A stretch of DNA of 64,000 bases from Silurus meridionalis (taxonomy: Eukaryota; Chordata; Actinopteri; Siluriformes; Siluridae): contig NC_060891.1 of the NCBI RefSeq assembly GCF_014805685.1, positions 26,678,879-26,742,878 of the forward strand, read 5' to 3'. Both the position numbers and the translations under genes were made by a program. The notes under the pieces are model-generated. The model searched no databases and had not been told where the DNA came from. It saw only the letters and a list, made by a program, of their open reading frames with translations. Position 1 is the stretch's first letter. The number at the start of each line of letters is the position of its first letter. Positions 32,918 to 44,650 of the stretch are shown here, one piece after another.

Positions 32918-34253
32918 CAGCCATTAGGGTTGCACAAGTTGGCTGTGAGATGGAGTAGAAGGAAAGATTCTGGAGTTAATTAGATGAAGTGGTAGATGGT
33001 GTACCTAGGAAAGAACGATTGGTGATTGGGGCAGACTTTAATGGGCATGTAGGTGAAGGGAACAGAGGTGATGAGGAGGTGATGGTAGGTATGGTTTTAA
33101 GGAGAGGAATGTGGAAGGGCAGATGGTGGTAGATTTTGCTAAAAGGATGGAAATGGCAGTGGTGAACACTTATTTTAAGATGAAGGAGGATCATAGGGTG
33201 ACGTATAAGTGTGGAGGAAGGTGCACACAGGTGGACTATGTTCTATGCAGGAGATGCAACCTGAAGGAGATTGGAGACTGTAAGGTGTTGGCAGGGGACA
33301 GTGTAGCTAGACAGCATCGGATGGTGGTCTGTAGGATGGTTTTGGAGGCGAAGAAGAAGAGAAGGAGATTGAGGAATGAAAGAAGAATAAGATGGTGGAA
33401 ACTGAAGGAGGAAGAGTGTAGTGTGAGGTTCAGGGAAGAGGTCAGACCGGGGCTCGGTGGTGGTGAGGAGGTGTTGGGTGATTGGGAAACTACTGCAGGA
33501 GTGATGAGGAGGCAGCTAGAAAAGTACTTGTTGTGACATCTGGAAATAGAAAGGAAGACAAGGAGACATGGTGGTGGAATGAGGAAGTGCAGGAGAGCAT
33601 AAGGAGAAAGAGGTTGGCAAAACAGAATTGGGATAGACAGAGTGATGAGAAAAGTAGGCAGGAGTACAAGGAGATGCGGCAGCAGGTTAAGAGGATGTGG
33701 CGAAAGCCAAGGAAAAGGCACATGAGGAGCTGTATGAGAGGTTGGACACTAAGGAAGGAGAAATGGATTTATACCGATTGGCCAGGCAGAGGGACCGAGC
33801 TGGGAAGGATGTACTGCAAGTTAGAGCAATAAAGGATGGAGAGGAAATGTGTTGACTAGTGAGGAGAGTGTGTTGAGAAGATGGAGGAGTATTTTGAGCA
33901 GCTGATGAATGAGGAAAATCAGAGAGAGAGAAGGTTGGATGATGTGGAGTTAGTGAAGCAGGATGTAGATAGGATTAGTAATGAGGAAGTGAGAGCAGCG
34001 ATTAAGAGGATGAAGAGTGGAAAGTCGGTTGGACCAGATGACATACCTGTAGAAGAATGGAGATGTTTAGGAGAGATGCAGTGGAGTTTTTAAGCAGATT
34101 GTTTTAAGCAGATTGTCTGGAAGGTGGGAGGATGCCTGAGGAATGGAGAAGGAGTGTGCTGGTACTGATCTTTAAGAATAAGGGAGATGTGCAGACCTGC
34201 AGTAACTACAGGGGAATTAAGTTGATCAGTCACACCATGAAGTTATGGGAAAG
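32918..34253 (+). mobile_element. RTE-type LINE, copy 5 (internal and 3' deletions)
   Basis: It begins with the RTE leader words 'CCAGCCATTAGGGTTGCACA', then jumps at about 32942 to 'GGCTGTGAGATGGAG', inside the endonuclease. Frame 33111-33536 has 'MEGQMVVDFAKRMEMAVVN' and 'CTQVDYVLCRRCNLKE'. Frame 33482-33832 covers the linker and frame 33881-34093 has 'KSVGPDDIPVEEW', the start of the reverse transcriptase. It stops near 34253 at 'CACCATGAAGTTATGGGAAA', before the catalytic block. Confidence 0.85.
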
Positions 34254-34701
34254 TAATTATATGCAAAAAACATAAATCCTAAAAAGTATGTCATCTTGAA
34301 TAACACTGATTATACAACCTAATTGCCGTTGGGAAAAAAGACTTCCTATAACGCTCCCTGTAACAGCGTGGATGGATCAATCTTAAGCTGTAGGTACTCA
34401 TAAAGTCACGAACTATTTAATTTAAAGGATGACAATCATGATTTATCATCGTATAGAGTTTCCCAATCATTCTATCCTGCATTATCACCTCAAAGGTGGG
34501 TAACACACTCCCTACGACAGAACCTGCCTTCTTTATTAGTTTATTTAACTTATTCTTCTCCTTTTCTAGCAGTCCCCCTCCCCAACTTGTGGCAGAGTAC
34601 AATATCACAGATGAGACCACAGAGTCATAGAAGGTCTTAAGTAGTACATGACTTACACCAAAGGACCTCAGTCGCCTTAACAAAAAAAAAAAGGGAAAGT
34701 T

Positions 34702-34706
<5 letters not shown>
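34254..34706 (-). pseudogene. Rex1-like LINE, C-terminal tail
   Basis: A minus-strand frame reads RRLRSFGVSHVLLKTFYDS, 'VILYSATSWGGGLLEKEKNK' and 'LIKKAGSVVGS', then 'YTMINHDCHPLN'. This is the conserved end of Rex1/CR1-type LINE proteins, after the reverse transcriptase. The rest of the element is absent. A (CA)n run (about 34707-34736) marks one edge and RTE copy 5 the other. Confidence 0.7.
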
Positions 34707-34736
<30 letters not shown>

Positions 34737-34739
<3 letters not shown>

Positions 34740-36439
34740 TTCAGGACGTATTTGGATGTGTATCTTGGTCAGGTGTCCACAAACTTTTGTCTATACAGTA
34801 TATTGTATGTTATCAATGACATTATTTAATACATTGACCTGAACTAAGTGGGTGAGAGAAATAGAGAAAGACAGAGACAGAGGAGACACAGAAGAGACAC
34901 AGTCCAGGTTAGACATAAAGGTTTAATTCCCTGTTTTCAATATTAATTAAGTTTTCATAAGCAGGAAGGTCCACTCTGATGTTTAATGTCTTTCTCATGC
35001 TCCTTTTTTCCCTCTTTTTTCCTTTTTTTGGCCCACTAGTTATCCTGGAAAAAATATCACCGGCAGGAGAACAAGGCAACCGAAGTCTGTCACCTTCTCA
35101 GCTTCTAAAGTTTGTAAAAATGGACAGAAAATAAACACCAATTGACCCAGATTTCAACTTATTGTGCTTTATCTTATCTACGTTTGATCCAGAGCTCAGG
35201 GTTTCTCTGGTTTCCTTCCACCACAAGCCAACAGTTATTATTATAACCCTGTGTGTGTGATCCAAGGTTCATGACCACCTTGTTGAAGACCATGTTCTTC
35301 TCATTTAATGCTATTTAAAGGCCACTGAGGTGCTAATCATGCTGTTTTAGCAATCTGTTGTGCTAGTGGGCGTAGCCATTTTATCAGGTGACACAGGCAC
35401 ATCTTAGAAATAAAAATCCACCACATGATCTTACATCACAGCTCCAGGGTCCAGGGTTTGATCCAGAGCTCAGGGTTTTCTGGTTCTCTTCTACCATTCA
35501 AAAACATGCCAGTAGGTGAAATGATTAGGATGAAACTCTGTGTGTGAGATTTTGTGGTGTTCCTGCCTGGATGTGTCCATGAAATCGCAATACATGCTTC
35601 TGAGATCCTTCACGATAACGTGCTTGATGAAGATAAATAAATGAGTGACAAAACATTAAAAATTGCCTTAGAATTTATGATGAAAAAAATGTGTGTATTA
35701 TAAAAGTGTGTATTCATTTGTCTAGAAGACCATTTCTACAGAAACGTAGCTCCAAAGCCCAGCCCCCCACTTTGTCCTGTGCTTTTCTCTCCAGGTGCTT
35801 GTGGAACTTTTCATTACGCATTGTTCATTACTTTTCCCCGTTTTAACACAGCTGACTCAACTCTTAGAGCCGTGTGAGAGCTGGAGCAGGTGCGTTAGAG
35901 CAGGAAAAAACTCTATAAAATACAGCACAGCAGTGCTCCGAGATCCAGAGGAGAACAGGGTCTTTATCTTACAGGTTTAGGGTTAAACACCTCACTCAGG
36001 GGCCACAGAGTGACATGGGCACATGTTCTCAGTGTAAAAGTAACAGTGGTGTTATGAGATCCAGCTTTGTTTCACCTGATATATTCTGGAGAAATGTATT
36101 TACACGATGGTACTAAATGAGCAGAGCATGGGAGATCTGGAAAAGATCTCGAAAAACCTAAAACAAAAATGTAATGATTACAGAATATACAAAGCTACAT
36201 TTTTAATGTCATAATGGAGTTGCAAGGCTCATTTGACCCAGTTTGAGAAGCTAATCAGTAGCACCACACTAGTGTTACCAGCACTTTGCTAGACTGTTTC
36301 CAGGATCGAGACGAAAAGGCAGACAACTTATGACCCCATAATCTAAAGTCAAATACGTGGTGTTTCCTCTGGGGACTCCAAACTACGGTGGCCTGGAACG
36401 GCCCTCTGAACAATGAGACATATTTTGAAAACGTAATTT
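34737..36439. other. Unassigned, with small dispersed pieces
   Basis: About 34765-34800 ('GGTCAGGTGTCCACAAAC') is a family T terminus scrap. About 35250-35410 shares 'CAAGGTTCATGA', 'GCGCTAGTGGGCG'-like and 'GTGACACAGGCACA' words with 41130-41290, so it is another dispersed repeat (R3). 'GATCCAGAGCTCAGGGTTT' occurs twice (about 35189 and 35460). No gene. Confidence 0.5.
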
Positions 36440-36545
36440 AAAAGATCAGAATCAGAACCAGGTTTATTGTTGATACAAACAAGGAATTTGTTTCCAGCTG
36501 TTGGTAACTCAAAAGTACAGACATAAATAATATTATACATTTAGA
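36440..36545 (-). repeat. LINE 3'-end-like segment
   Basis: 'GATCAGAATCAGAACCAGGT' with 'ACAAGGAATTTGTTTCCAGC' resembles the 3' terminus of a fish LINE as I recall it. It lies directly beside RTE copy 6 and may be the end of the Rex1-like element that continues at 36884. Confidence 0.5.
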
Positions 36546-36547
36546 GT

Positions 36548-36883
36548 TGAAGATGTTGAGGTTTTCGTTGGGAGTGATGAGGATGGACAGTATCAGAAAT
36601 TAGTTTATTAGAGGGACAGCGCATGTAGGACGTTTTGGAGACAAGGTGAGGGAGGTGAGATTGAGATGGTTTGGACATGTGCAGAGGAGGGACATGGGGT
36701 ATATCAGTAGGAGAATGCTGAGGATGGAGACACCAGGAAGGAGGAAAAGAGGAAGACCAAGGAGGAGTTTTATGGATGTGGTGAGGGAAGACATGCAGGC
36801 AGTTGGTGTAAAAGAGGCAGATGTAGAGGACATGGGGGTATGGAGACGGATGATCCGCTGTGGTTACCCCAAATGGGATTACT
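36548..36883 (+). mobile_element. RTE-type LINE, copy 6 (3' end fragment)
   Basis: A plus-strand, 5'-truncated RTE. Frame 36646-36888 reads 'VRLRWFGHVQRRDMGYISRR', 'GRRKRGRPRRSFMDVVRED' and 'VWRRMIRCGYP', the C-terminal end. It stops at 'GATCCGCTGTGGTTACCCC' without an AAG tail. It interrupts LINE sequence on both sides. Confidence 0.85.
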
Positions 36884-38935
36884 TATAGATATGAAGCAGG
36901 GCATATAATTAAGGTCAGTTGTTAATAAGGGTGATTGCCTGAGGCCAGAAACTGGTCCTGGACCTGGCAGGTTTGGTGAACAGCTTTGGCTCTTGCCAGA
37001 AGCGAGGAGTTCAAAGAGGTTGTGTTCAGCATGTGAAGGGTCAGTAGTGATGTTTCCTACATGTTTCTTGGTTCTCCTGGAGAGTGGGCAGTGAAGCACA
37101 AATGATTTTATTTCTACTGTTTGCTGCAGTCTGTTCCTGTCCTGTTTTGTTGCTGCTCCAAACCAGATGGTGATGGATGTGCACAGGACTGATTCAAAGA
37201 CTGCAGTGTAGAAAGCATCAACAGCTCCTGCTGCAGACCAGACTTCCTTAATTGGCGTAGAAAGTACATCTTTTGAAGTTTATGTTGGACTCACATTTCA
37301 AGTCTTGGGAAATGCTGGATCTAAAAAACATGAAGATATCTACAGATGACACAGAGCTGTCAGATATTGTGAAGGGAAGTAGTGTTGAGGGGTGTTTCCT
37401 AAAGTTCAATCCAGAGTTTTGAGCATGTTCAGCTCTAGGTTAAGTCAAGAAGCTTATATTGTCTTTTCAGCTATATAAAGCTGACACAGTACACAGTAAA
37501 ATGAGCTAATATTTCTCCAGAACCCTGGTGCTACATTTAACAACTTAGAGCGACATCACACAACATAGAGATCTATAAGAAAAACCCAATGCTGAGGAGT
37601 AAGTGTCACATAAAGTACATCGTGTGCAACCGAGTGCAAACAGCACAAGAAAAAAACATAACACACATAATAGTGCCGACCGGTAATCTACCGTATAATG
37701 TGTTATACAGTACAATGTGCAAAAGAGGGAACTATAAACAAGAGTGTACTTGTAAACATAAACACAATGTTGTGCAAAAACAGCAAGAGCAGCAATCGAG
37801 AGGTGCAGAACAGCATGTACACTGTATAATATGATAAATATAATATGTGTGGTGCTGAAAACATGGATGTGTATGAAGTGAAGTGAAATGAGTATTGAGT
37901 GTGTGTTTCAGTTCAGGTTGTAACAGTTCAGTAACACACAGTTGTGTGAGTGTGTGTATTTGTGTGCTTGGTACAATTCAGTCCTGTGTGTTGAGGAACA
38001 TCTTTAGGGGCCTGCGATCTTAAACGATGTAGTTCCCAAACCAGCCCTAAGGGGGCCCCAGCGCTCAATGTGGTGGTGCTGGAGATGCTGTTTCTGATCC
38101 AGACATACTAAGGTCTCCCAGTCAGGAAGTGCAGGATCCAGTTGCAGAGGAAAGTGTTCACGCCCAGTGGGCTCAGCTTCTGAATCAGGTGCTGAGCAAT
38201 CATTGTGTTCAATGCTAAACTAAAGTCTATAAACAGACTTTGGGTCCTTATTGTCCATGGCGATGGCATCATTAGGGGAACGGTTTGGATGATACGCAAA
38301 CTGCATGGGGTACAGCTGGGTCTTGTTGTGCCTCATGAACAGCCTCTTGAAGCACTTCATTACAATAGGTGTGAGAGTAACAGGATGATAGTCATTGAGG
38401 CAGGAGACTGTAGACTTCTTCGGCACAGGGACCATGGTCGTTGTCATGAGGCACGTAAAAACAATGGCGCTGCTCAGGAAGATGTTGATGATGTCAGTAA
38501 AGACATCCGCTAGCTGTCCTGCACATTCCCTGAGCACTCTGCCAGGAATGTTGTCTGGTTCAGCAGACTTCTTTAGGTTATCATAATCACTTCAGCCGAG
38601 GATAGAGAGAGCACCTACTCATTGGGAAAAGAGGTGGTCTTCCTTGCCACCGTGTTGGACTCGTTACACATTGTCTGACTGCACCATAGCACCAGCCACT
38701 TCAGCTCCTGCTGATATGAAGATTAGTTGCCATCTTGGATGAGTCCAATGAGCATAGTATCACCTGGATATCAGGAGTTTAACAGTTGGGTCACTGGATG
38801 TGCAGTCATTAGTTCAGAGGGAGAATAGCAGCGGGGAGAGGACACGTCCCTGAGGAGTGCCAGTGATAACTGTTTGAGTACTGGAGGTAAACTTGCCCAG
38901 TTTACCTGTTGAGTTCTGTCTATAACTGTTACTTA
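36884..38935 (-). pseudogene. Rex1-like LINE remnant(s)
   Basis: Minus strand. About 38220-38537 carries '[20 protein letters not shown]', '[20 protein letters not shown]' and '[17 protein letters not shown]', and 38108-38299 carries '[20 protein letters not shown]' and '[12 protein letters not shown]': the early reverse transcriptase. About 36770-37099 carries 'HCPLSRRTKKHVGNITTDPS', a C-terminal tail. About 37500-37980 between them has no coding and may be an insertion or 3' UTR. The two coding pieces could belong to one or two LINEs. Confidence 0.7.
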
Positions 38936-39210
38936 TATAATAACTGTATTTGATAACGAGATTGGCTTTTAATTTTTTTCCCCCCTTTTAGTTATTAATA
39001 GAGATTGAAGAACAGATAGTTGATCGCTGGAACTCTTCGCTATCTGCAACAATCCATACTGATAGTTTTCTGGCTTCTGGTCTGCTGTCATTAGGAGATC
39101 GGTCTCAAGACCACTGTCTTGATCACTGGCACCACGTGCTATTTGTTTTTACATGTGAGACTGTGCGCTGCACGGAGAGTGCTAAATTAAACAGTATCTT
39201 ACAAAAATGC
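38936..39210. repeat. Dispersed repeat R2, copy A
   Basis: Shares 'CTGTATTTGATA', 'TTAGTTATTAATAGAG'-like, 'TTGATCGCT' and 'GATAGTTTTC...GGCTTCTGGTCTGCTG'-order words with 48700-49000. Family unknown; possibly a hAT derivative. Confidence 0.5.
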
Positions 39211-39408
39211 ATGGCTAAACGAGGTACAGCTGTTAACACTTACGGTGTACTCACATTTTGATGCTAGTTATTTAGACAATAATGGCTGTATGTTTTATTT
39301 TCAGAGGACAGTAAATCTGTACTAATAATATTGTCCCTTGAGTAGAATAAGTGAGGGGTGCAATTTGTGAGGTAATGCATTTATCAATTATAATTCATTA
39401 ATTATATA

Positions 39409-39443
39409 ATTACATATAATTATATGTAATGGGGGGGGGGGGG
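39409..39443. repeat. 22-bp perfect palindrome followed by a G13 run
   Basis: ATTACATATAATTATATGTA plus AT (39409-39430) equals its own reverse complement; a run of 13 G follows at 39431-39443. It lies just outside the target duplication of RTE copy 7. Confidence 0.9.
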
Positions 39444-39464
39444 TTCTTTTGTAATAAAGTTCAA

Positions 39465-40384
39465 GGGCATGTATGAGGACAGTGTGACAGAAGTTAGGTG
39501 TTAAGTGTGCAGTAGGAACGACAGACTGGTTCAAGGTAAAGGTTGGACTGCATCAAGGATTGACTCTGAGCCCTTTCCTGTTTGCAGTGGTGATGGATGG
39601 GTTGATGGACGAGACAACCAGGAGTTTCCATGGACTATGATGTTTGTGGATGATGTTGTGATTTGTGGTGAGAGTAGGGAGCAGGTGGAGAAGAGCCTGG
39701 AGACGCTGGAGAGAAGAGGAATGAAAGTCAGTAGGAGTAAGACAGAGTACATGTGTGTGAATGAGAGGGAGGGCAGTGGAGAGGTGCGGTTACAGGGAGA
39801 AGAGGTGGAGAAGGTGAAGAAGTTCAGGTACCTGGGATCAACAGTGCAAAGTAATGGAGAGTGTGTTATAGAAGTGAAGAAAAGAGTGCAGGCAGGGTGG
39901 AGTGGGTGGAGAAGAGTGATAGCAGGAGTGATTTGTGATAGAAGAGTATCTGTGAGAGTGAAAGGGAAAGTTTATAGGACTGTGGTGAGACCTGAGATGT
40001 TGTATGGTTTAGAGACAGTGGCACTGAGTAAAAGACAGGAGGTGGAGCTGGAGGTAGCAGAGCTGAAGATGTTAAGGTTTTCGTTGGGAGTGACGACGAT
40101 GGACAGGATTAGAAATGAGTTTATTAGAGGGCCAGCGCATGTAGGACGTTTTGGAGAGAAGGTGTGGGAGGTGTGATTGAGATGGTTTGGACATGTGCAG
40201 AGGAAAGACATAGGGTATATCAGTGAGAGAATGATGAGGATGGAGGCACCAGGAAGGAGGAAAAGAGGAAGACCAAGGAGGAGGTTTATGGATGTGGTGA
40301 GAGAAGACATGCAGGTAGTTGGTTTAAAAAAAGGCAGATGTAGAGGACAGGGGGGTATGGAGACGGATGATCTGCTGTGAATAT
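39465..40384 (+). mobile_element. RTE-type LINE, copy 7 (5' truncated)
   Basis: A plus-strand insertion flanked by a perfect 18-bp repeat TTTTGTAATAAAGTTCAA (39447-39464 and 40385-40402). It begins in the thumb-proximal part of the reverse transcriptase ('GCATGTATGAGGACAGTG'). Frame 39505-40176 includes '[20 protein letters not shown]', with FVDD at the catalytic site, and continues to 'RNEFIRGPAHVGRFGEKVWE'. Frame 40177-40380 continues the C-terminus after a stop at 40174. The end lacks the usual 'CCCCTAATGGGAG' tail. Confidence 0.9.
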
Positions 40385-40402
40385 TTTTGTAATAAAGTTC
40401 AA

Positions 40403-40869
40403 TACTATTTTACATGGAGTGATTTGTTTGTTTTTTGTTCGGTGTCCATTTAAAAAACTTGCTTGATTAATGGGTTTTCTGCAAGTACGATCCAATCTAG
40501 ATATCGGTATCTGTAAAATCCACTATCGGTCGATGTCTAGTTATTAATGTAGTATAATTATTTGTTCAATTCACCCACCAACAACATGCATATACATGCT
40601 CATTTTTCTATATGGTGCAGAACAAAATAAAGTAATCTTGCATAAGAGGCAAAATAAATAAATTTTAAATCATAATAAAATCTGTTACTTTGTATACCTT
40701 CATAACGTTTTAATAATTTTTAGAGACAATTTTTTTATTGATCCCATTGAATTTCCGTGAGGAGAGATGATCGGATTCTGAAGCTCGAGGCAGAAAAGTG
40801 TACACAGCACATTAGATGCTGTTAGATCAAAGAAACTGCAGGAATGTTCAAAGAAACCTGCAAGATCTA
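40403..40869. other. Unassigned sequence
   Basis: About 40490-40545 has 'GATATCGGTATCTGTAAAAT', perhaps part of R2. Otherwise AT-rich without features. Confidence 0.4.
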
Positions 40870-41040
40870 ATAAGAAGTTGGGAGCTCAGTGGATAAGATG
40901 TTGCACTTCTGATTAGAAGGTTCAAATCTCAGCGCCACTGGTGGGCCCTTGAGCAAGGTCCTTAACTTTCACTGGTTTCATTGTATAAATTCGAAAATTG
41001 GAAAAGCGTGTCTGAAAAATGGCATAAATGTAAATAAATC
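40870..41040 (+). mobile_element. SINE family S, nearly complete copy
   Basis: 'GGGAGCTCAGTGGATAAG', 'GAAGGTTCAAATCTCAGCGC', 'GGGCCCTTGAGCAAGGTCCT' and a terminal 'AAAAATGGCATAAATG' follow family S order. Both promoter-like boxes are recognisable. Confidence 0.8.
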
Positions 41041-41595
41041 CTTGCCATTATTTGATTTAACAAAAATGATTATTTATAGATGCATAATTTATTGTTTTAA
41101 TTTGTATTAAAACAGGGTTTGATTTCAAGTTTGTATTTCCATGATCAAGGTTCATGAAGATCACGTTCTCCCGTTTGATGACTTACTACATTAAAACTCT
41201 CACTGAGCATCTAATCACTGTTTCAGGGATCAGTTGCGCTAGTGGGCGTGGCCAAGTATTTCACCATGTGACACAGACACACCCTAATTAATTAACATAT
41301 TGTTGCTACAGAAACACGTCTTCTTATCAGGCCACCGACAAATCAGGACTATTTCACAGAAACGATTGTTGTTAGCATTGAACTCGATTGCTTTTGAACG
41401 CTCACTGTTTCCATCCGGAAACAAATCGAATTGGCGTTTATTAAATCAAGGGTTTAGCACAGAAAATCTAATGCGTTTACTGCAATGTAACTTGGCAGAG
41501 GATTTTTTTTCCCTCAAAGACGTTCTTTCAATCAAATCAAGTTCTAATTGTGCATGGAAAATAAATGATTTACATACGGATACGCCCCTCAAATT
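41041..41595. other. Unassigned, with dispersed repeat R3
   Basis: About 41130-41290 matches the R3 piece at 35250-35410 ('AAGGTTCATGAAGATCACG', 'CGCTAGTGGGCGTGGCC'). The frame at 41300-41677 has no recognisable domain and runs into family T. Confidence 0.5.
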
Positions 41596-42037
41596 TTGGT
41601 CCAAATGTTTTTGGACACCTGACTATACGATTAAAAAAATATCTTATTCCACATTTAGTCTCCATTTGCTCTTTTAATAAGCTCCACTCTTCTGGGAAGA
41701 TGTTCCACTAGATTTTGTGAAGATTTGTGGAGATTCCTTTAGCTTAAGGGGGTTTAAGTAAAGTGATGTAGTGAAATGTGGAGGCCTGGGGTGCAGTCAG
41801 CATTCACGTTCATACATGATCTAATCAATAGGGTTTAGAGCTCTATAGCTGGAGATCTTCCACTCCAGCCTATGTATCTTCATGAAGCTGGCTTTGTACA
41901 CAGAAGCATTGTCATGCTGAACAGGTTTGGATCTCCTAGTTTAAGTAAGAATTAAGGAGAATTTCATGCTACAGCATCCAGAGACGTCCTGTACAATTGT
42001 GTGCCTCCAACCCCAGTTTGGAGAAGAACCTCATATC
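41596..42037 (+). mobile_element. Tc1-like family T, long copy
   Basis: Order: 'GGTCCAAATGTTTTTGGACA', 'AGTCTCCATTTGCTC', 'CTTCTGGGAAGATGTTCCAC', 'GAGGCCTGGGGTGCAGTC', 'CATTGTCATGCTGAACAGG', 'GTGCCTCCAACC'. It lacks its right terminus, being cut by the hAT-like fragment that follows. No protein is encoded. Confidence 0.7.
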
Positions 42038-42320
42038 ACACGGAAAAGTTTTCTGAGGTGAATATTGTTGCTTCTGCTAGAGATGATGTATGTGGAAGTG
42101 CAGTTGCGGCTACAGTGAAAGGAGACGTGTTGAATTGTGTTCATTGGGTTTCTTGCTTTAGTGATGACATTCATTCACACTGTATGAGATCCTGTGTGAT
42201 GCATCGCTCTGTTCTACTGCGTTTTCTATAACCGCAGTGTCTTCATGGGAGGCATTAAGAGTTGGAGTGATTCATGAAGGACACCAATGAAGGGTGAGGT
42301 GAAATTCACGGCCTGCTACT
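42038..42320 (+). mobile_element. hAT-family fragment (relative of 16468-17419)
   Basis: It shares 'TTGCTTCTGCTAGAGATGAT', 'GCGGCTACAGTGAAAGGAGA' and 'GGGTTTCTTGCTTTAG' with 59335-59905, and the last of these plus the terminal 'CACGGCC(T)GC(T)ACT' style end with 17220-17419. The left end is missing. Confidence 0.7.
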
Positions 42321-42694
42321 AAGCTAATGAGAAACAATCTTCCTGAAGTCTCCGATTTTTGGATGTGGTTTAGAATCATGTCACTTACCAGTGGAATGTT
42401 ATTGGGTCAGCCATCTTTTTTTTTTAGGTTGGTATCACTACGTTACACCTCCTATAGATGAAAAATAACAGAGTGAGTATGTGTTTGTGTGTGTGTGTGT
42501 GTGTGTGGGTGTGTGTGTGTGTGTGTTCCATAAATGCACTCCATCCAATTTATTTACTTTCACATAAGATCAGTTCAGACATGAGCACCACACACACATA
42601 CCGACTCTCTCTCTTTTCCTCTCTCTTTCATTCTGTAACACCCACACACACTTCCCCTCATGCACATTTTCCCTCATTTGTTCATACACTTTCT

Positions 42695-42754
<60 letters not shown>

Positions 42755-42863
42755 GCACTCCCTCGTTGCCTCTTTAATGCCGAAATGTAGAGAATTGTCC
42801 TCTGAGTTCTCTCTTCGTTCTGAGAGCATCAAGCGCAGTGACGTTTCTTTCGCAGCACCTTCA

Positions 42864-42906
<43 letters not shown>

Positions 42907-43118
42907 CGGCGAGGCCTTCAGCAACCTCGTCAACACGTTGTTTTCTTTTTTCCTTTAGATTCTCACTAGTGTTACATGTGTACAGAATGTACCAGTATGT
43001 ACAGTATCTTTCTTTTACACCCCCCACCTCATTCGCTCACTCTCTCTCTCTTCTCCTCCTTCTTTTTCTCCTCCTCCTCGTTCTCTTCAAAGGGCCTCAG
43101 GGATCTGCCTCACAAGTC
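42321..43118. other. Unassigned sequence with CA/GT and pyrimidine tracts
   Basis: GT run at about 42485-42527; CA runs at about 42700-42750 and 42867-42900. A CT-rich tract (about 43030-43090) leads into the ATC repeat. The 311-codon frame spanning 42660-43595 is built from these tracts. Confidence 0.6.
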
Positions 43119-43530
43119 CACGAAGATACTATAATCATCATCATCATCTCTCTCTCTTTCCTCTTTCTTTCTAGTCTGCCTTTAATGAAGATATTACACC
43201 ACCATCGTCATTATCTTCATCATCATTGCCATCGTTTTCATCATGACCATCACCATCTTCATCATCATCATCTTCTTTGTCTTCTTCATCTTCCTCATCA
43301 TTGTCTTTATCACAATCATCATCACCATCCTCGTCACATCATCATCATCAACATAATCAACTTCATCTTTGTCATCAACATCTTCCTCATCATCTTCATC
43401 ATCGTCATTATCATCTGCATCATGATCATCACCATCATCTACATCATCATCTTCGTTATAATTATCATCATCTTAATCTTAATCATCATCATCATCTTTA
43501 TTGTCATCATCATCATCTTCATCTTCCCTC
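43119..43530. repeat. Imperfect (ATC)n trinucleotide tract
   Basis: About 400 bases of ATC/TTC/ACC-type triplets with many substitutions. It opens several frames (His, Ile or Ser runs). Confidence 0.93.
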
Positions 43531-43764
43531 GACTATCGTTGTGGATGAGATATTGCATTTGGCCGGACAGCAGTATTTTTTGGACATTCCCATAATTGCC
43601 TTTGTCCAGCCAGAAATGTCCCCTGCGGCAACTTCTTTTTATGAAAGTGTCAAATACATTTTTTTTTATATATCTAGACTTTTCACAACATAATCTTTTC
43701 AACATTTGGCAGTGAAGTTAATCTTTTTAAACTTTTGTCATGATGTCCACAGCAAAATTCATAC

Positions 43765-44075
43765 ACAATATGGACAAAAGTATTGGGACACTTGACTTCT
43801 TTAGCCATACTTGTTTTTTCCCAAAAAATTGGAGGCATACAATTGTAGAGGACGTCTTTGGATGTCCAAACTTGTTCCAGCATGACAGTGTGTACAAAGC
43901 TACCTCTATGAAGATATGGGTTGGAGTGGAAGATCTCCTGCTTTAGAGCTCTTGGTATGAATGTGAATGCTGTCTGCACCCCCAGGCCTCCTCACATCAC
44001 CTACCTGACTTTAATAATGCCTTTGTGGCTGAATGGATCTCACACAAACCTCGACAAAATCTAGTTTTAACGTAA
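43765..44075 (-). mobile_element. Tc1-like family T, inverted copy
   Basis: Starts 'AATATGGACAAAAGTATTGG', a well-kept terminus, then 'TTGGAGGCATACAATTG', 'GGACGTCTTTGGATG' and 'CCCCAGGCCTCCTCACATCA'. It ends near 'CTCGACAAAATCTAG'. The orientation is opposite to the 41.6-kb copy. Confidence 0.75.
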
Positions 44076-44244
44076 TGTAAAAAAGACATGTAAAATAAGC
44101 AATAAGAGAGGAGCATGATTAGACAAACGGCTAGCATGCTAATCGGCTAAAACGCTTTTGTTTCTAAAATGACGAGAGAGACGCTTAGGGTTTGTTGTGT
44201 AGCAGTTATGCTAGCTGATTTCCCCATGTATCTATACACATACA

Positions 44245-44390
44245 CCCGTCATGGGTTTCGTAGTAAGGCATTGGACTTTGGATCTGAAGGTTCAAATCCC
44301 AGCCACACAAAGCTGCTGCTCCTGGGCCCCTAAGCAAGGCCCTTAACCCCATAGCTGCTCAGTTGTAAGATTGAAATAAAATCATGATTC
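44245..44390 (+). mobile_element. SINE family S copy
   Basis: 'GTAGTAAGGCATTGGACTTT', 'GAAGGTTCAAATCCCAGCC', 'CCCCTAAGCAAGGCCCTTAA' and 'CATAGCTGCTCAGTTGTAAG' give the full head and body order of family S. Confidence 0.8.
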
Positions 44391-44434
44391 GAAAGGTCAT
44401 TAATTCATGACTCAATGAAATCACTGTTATTAAA

Positions 44435-44650
44435 TATGAAGGCAGAAGTATTGGGACACCAAGTGGGGACTTTTCCAGACCTATCTGGTTCTTCTTAAAA
44501 TATTGGAGGCACACAATTGTATAGGACGTCTTTGGATGCCTAAACCTGATCCATCATGAAGTACACAAAACCAGTGGCTGAAAAACTTTACCCAAAATCA
44601 AGAGGAACATCTTCCCAGAAGAGTGGAGCTTATTAAAAGAGCAAATGAAG
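44435..44650 (-). mobile_element. Tc1-like family T, short inverted copy
   Basis: 'GCAGAAGTATTGGGACACCA', 'TTGGAGGCACACAATTGTAT', 'GGACGTCTTTGGATGCC' and 'GGAACATCTTCCCAGAAGAG' place both halves with an internal deletion. Confidence 0.7.

Noticed and set aside
42660..43595. 311-codon frame with His and Ile runs
   Set aside because: Composed of CA and ATC repeats with chance joins.
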